Source of the DNA: Syntrophaceae bacterium UBA4059
Lineage (GTDB): Bacteria > Desulfobacterota > Syntrophia > Syntrophales > Smithellaceae
DNA: 8,665 bases
Direction of reading: 5' to 3'
Assembly (NCBI GenBank): GCA_002382045.1
Contig: DFZJ01000176.1
Span: 935 to 9,599, forward strand
Shown: positions 7,424 through 8,665 of the stretch, one piece after another
How positions within the stretch are numbered: the first letter of the stretch is position 1
Layout of the letters: each line of letters starts with the position of its first letter
The notes under the pieces: model-generated
Seen by the model: the letters and a program-made list of their open reading frames with translations, nothing else
Database searches by the model: none
Told to the model about the DNA's origin: nothing
Made by a program: the position numbers and the translations under genes

Positions 7424-7452
7424 TTGACAAATACCGTCTAAAAATATAGAAG
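7424..7452 (+). promoter_or_regulatory. Candidate sigma-70 promoter towards the spd-type EF-G gene
   Basis: A perfect TTGACA (7424-7429) is followed by an A/T-rich stretch with possible -10 boxes TATAGA (7445-7450, spacer 15) or TAGAAG (7447-7452, spacer 17). The -35 is strong and the -10 imperfect. Start would be about 7457-7460, giving a leader near 190 bases. It is the only good plus-strand promoter seen in the gap and lies about 40 bases from the divergent one, sharing the same A/T-rich block. Confidence 0.5.
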
Positions 7453-7489
7453 CCCAAGATATTATTACTAAGGCTCGATTACGGTGGAT

Positions 7490-7532
7490 CCCCCATCTGG
7501 CAGAGACTCTTCCAAATGCGGGGGTTTTTTTT
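7490..7532 (+). terminator. Intrinsic-terminator hairpin inside the EF-G leader (attenuator or small-RNA end)
   Basis: CCCCC (7490-7494) pairs with GGGGG (7520-7524); further in, ATCTGG (7495-7500) pairs with CCAAAT (7512-7517) with one mismatch and a two-base bulge, and AGA/TCT (7502-7504, 7508-7510) closes a three-base loop. Eight T residues follow at once (7525-7532). The T-run is only on the plus strand, so it terminates rightward transcripts. The only gene that could supply one is the transcript from the promoter near 7424, so it lies between promoter and EF-G start. GGTGG (7483-7487) could instead pair with CCATC (7493-7497), which would compete with this hairpin. Confidence 0.65.
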
Positions 7533-7534
7533 AT

Positions 7535-7620
7535 AGTGAAACGCCAATTCCGTAAGCGAAGCGTGACGGAATTGGTTAGTTGAACTATCCCGCGAGCGAA
7601 GCGAGTAGGGGCAGTGAAAC
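7535..7620. repeat. Repeat cluster bounded by an AGTGAAAC direct repeat
   Basis: AGTGAAAC occurs at 7535-7542 and 7613-7620, enclosing 70 bases with an inverted repeat (7544-7575), a small dyad TAGTT-G-AACTA (7577-7587) and two copies of AGCGAAGCG (7555-7563 and 7595-7603, 40 bases apart). The enclosed piece begins GCC and ends GGC. The arrangement resembles a short non-coding repeat element of the REP or MITE kind with a target duplication, but eight-base matches can be chance and no longer terminal repeat is seen. Confidence 0.45.
7544..7575. repeat. Perfect 10-base inverted repeat with 12-base loop
   Basis: CCAATTCCGT (7544-7553) and ACGGAATTGG (7566-7575) are exact reverse complements around a 12-base loop that contains AGCGAAGCG. 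In RNA this is a stable hairpin in the EF-G leader; as DNA it could be a protein-binding dyad. No T-run follows, so it is not an intrinsic terminator. Confidence 0.85.
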
Positions 7621-7634
7621 CCGAGTTTTTATTC

Positions 7635-7643
7635 AGGAGAGGA
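7635..7643 (+). promoter_or_regulatory. Ribosome binding site of the spd-type EF-G gene
   Basis: AGGAG followed by AGGA (7635-7643) ends seven bases before the ATG at 7651. It is a strong Shine-Dalgarno and settles the start codon. Confidence 0.8.
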
Positions 7644-7650
7644 AAGTATC

Positions 7651-8665
7651 ATGAAGTTTGACGATCAGAAAATACGCAACATCGGAATCAGCGCGCATAT
7701 CGATTCCGGTAAAACAACGCTCAGTGAACGGATTCTTTTTTATACGAAAAGAATTCACGCCATTCATGACGTGAAAGGCAAAGATGGCGTGGGCGCGACC
7801 ATGGATTCCATGGAACTGGAAAAAGAAAGAGGCATTACCATTGCATCGGCCGCGACCTATTGCGAATGGAAAGGGCATGAAATTAATATCATCGACACGC
7901 CCGGCCACGTTGATTTCACAATTGAAGTAGAAAGATCGCTGCGTGTTCTGGATGGAGCGATCCTTGTTTTGTGTTCCGTAGGCGGTGTTCAGTCTCAGTC
8001 CATTACCGTTGATCATCAGATGAAACGCTACAAGGTTCCCTGCATCGCGTTTATTAATAAATGCGACCGCAGCGGCGCCAATCCGTTTCGCGTGATTGAG
8101 CAATTGCGCTCCAAGCTGGGTCATAACGCCGTTGCCATGCAGATTCCCATCGGATTGGAAACAGAACTCCAGGGTGTAATCGATCTGGTTGGCATGAAAG
8201 CGATGTATTTTGATGGTGATAACGGTGAAGATATACGCATCGAAGCAATCCCCGAACCATTGCTTCCGGAGGCAAAAGCCAAAAGGGAAGAACTGGTTGA
8301 TGCCGCCTCGCTTTTTTCTGATGAACTGACGGATGCTATTCTGGAGGAAAAAGAAATTACGCCGGAACTCCTTTATGCGGCAGTCCGGAAAGGAACGTTA
8401 AAACGGGAGCTCACTCCGGTTTATATGGGATCGGCCTATAAAAATAAGGCGATTCAGCCCTTGCTGGACGGCGTGACGTATCTTCTGCCCGCGCCATCAG
8501 AGGTGGAAAACATTGCCCTCAATATGGATAACAATGAAGAGCCGGTTGTATTGACCAGCGATTCTGAAAAACCGATTATCGCACTGGCCTTCAAACTGGA
8601 AGACGGTCAGTATGGACAGTTAACCTATATCCGCGTGTACGAAGGGACGGTGGAAAAAGGTTCCA
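7651..8665 (+). CDS. fusA: Elongation factor G, spd-type EF-G1 (5' part, 3' end outside window)
   Basis: The first 338 codons of an EF-G, open to the right edge. All GTPase motifs are intact: P-loop AHIDSGKT (residues 15-22), switch I RGITI (60-64), G3 DTPGHVDF (82-89) with catalytic His86, G4 NKCD (136-139), and G5 GSA (260-262); domain II begins near 305. DSGKT in the P-loop, MDSMELEKERGITI around switch I, and SQSITVDHQMKRY (115-127) in place of the usual ETVWRQ pattern point to the spdEFG1 group, related to mitochondrial EF-G1; in Borrelia the spd-type EF-G1 is the translocase while its EF-G2 recycles ribosomes. This copy is therefore the likely main or sole translocase, though a canonical FusA could exist elsewhere. 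It is preceded by a long leader with a terminator hairpin. Domains II (most) to V lie outside the window. Confidence 0.93.
   Translation, partial: MKFDDQKIRNIGISAHIDSGKTTLSERILFYTKRIHAIHDVKGKDGVGATMDSMELEKERGITIASAATYCEWKGHEINIIDTPGHVDFTIEVERSLRVLDGAILVLCSVGGVQSQSITVDHQMKRYKVPCIAFINKCDRSGANPFRVIEQLRSKLGHNAVAMQIPIGLETELQGVIDLVGMKAMYFDGDNGEDIRIEAIPEPLLPEAKAKREELVDAASLFSDELTDAILEEKEITPELLYAAVRKGTLKRELTPVYMGSAYKNKAIQPLLDGVTYLLPAPSEVENIALNMDNNEEPVVLTSDSEKPIIALAFKLEDGQYGQLTYIRVYEGTVEKGS

Noticed and set aside
7532..7608. Possible second promoter after the leader terminator (TATAGT at 7532, TTGAAC at 7580)
   Set aside because: Neither box has a credible partner at 16-18 bases, so no promoter can be supported there.
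7633..8124. 163-codon minus-strand open frame opposite the right-hand EF-G
   Set aside because: The plus strand here encodes an unmistakable G domain with all motifs; the antisense frame is a shadow.
1..8665. tRNA, rRNA, CRISPR arrays or transposases
   Set aside because: No cloverleaf, ribosomal core sequence, regularly spaced repeat series or transposase motif was seen.

Overview
This window looks like chromosomal DNA of a Gram-negative bacterium, most plausibly a deltaproteobacterium (Desulfobacterota, perhaps the Syntrophales side). The main reason is the translation-factor pair. An EFG-II type elongation factor G lies on the minus strand. The start of a second EF-G lies on the plus strand, and its G domain has the signatures of the 'spd' EF-G1 group (spirochaetes, planctomycetes, deltaproteobacteria; related to mitochondrial EF-G1). 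The assignment is inference from remembered family signatures; no search was run. No phage, transposase, CRISPR, rRNA or tRNA signal is visible.

Layout, left to right. (1) 2-606, plus strand: the 3' part of a HIT-family nucleotide hydrolase/phosphorylase, overlapping by ATGA a small LapA-like two-helix membrane protein. (2) 655-3237, minus strand: an EFG-II elongation factor G followed six bases later by a MogA/MoaB-type molybdopterin adenylyltransferase, convergent with region 1. (3) 3415-7304, minus strand: a tight three-gene operon, transcribed in the order membrane-anchored transglutaminase-like protein, ABC ATPase, two-module ABC-2 type permease. It is driven by a near-consensus sigma-70 promoter (TTGACC, 17 bases, TATAAT). 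(4) 7305-7650: a 346-base divergent control region with back-to-back promoters, a strong intrinsic-terminator hairpin lying between the plus promoter and the gene it should serve, and a compact repeat cluster. (5) 7651-8665, plus strand: the first 338 codons of the second EF-G, running off the window.

How the parts relate. The two EF-G genes are different subfamilies rather than recent duplicates, and probably divide labour: the spd-type protein keeps all G-domain motifs, while the EFG-II protein has a changed switch II (Asp where the catalytic His usually sits). The transglutaminase/ABC operon looks like an envelope export or processing system of unknown substrate. The most unusual region is the 5' leader of the spd-type EF-G gene, where an early terminator plus repeats suggest either attenuation of an essential translation gene or a separate short RNA.
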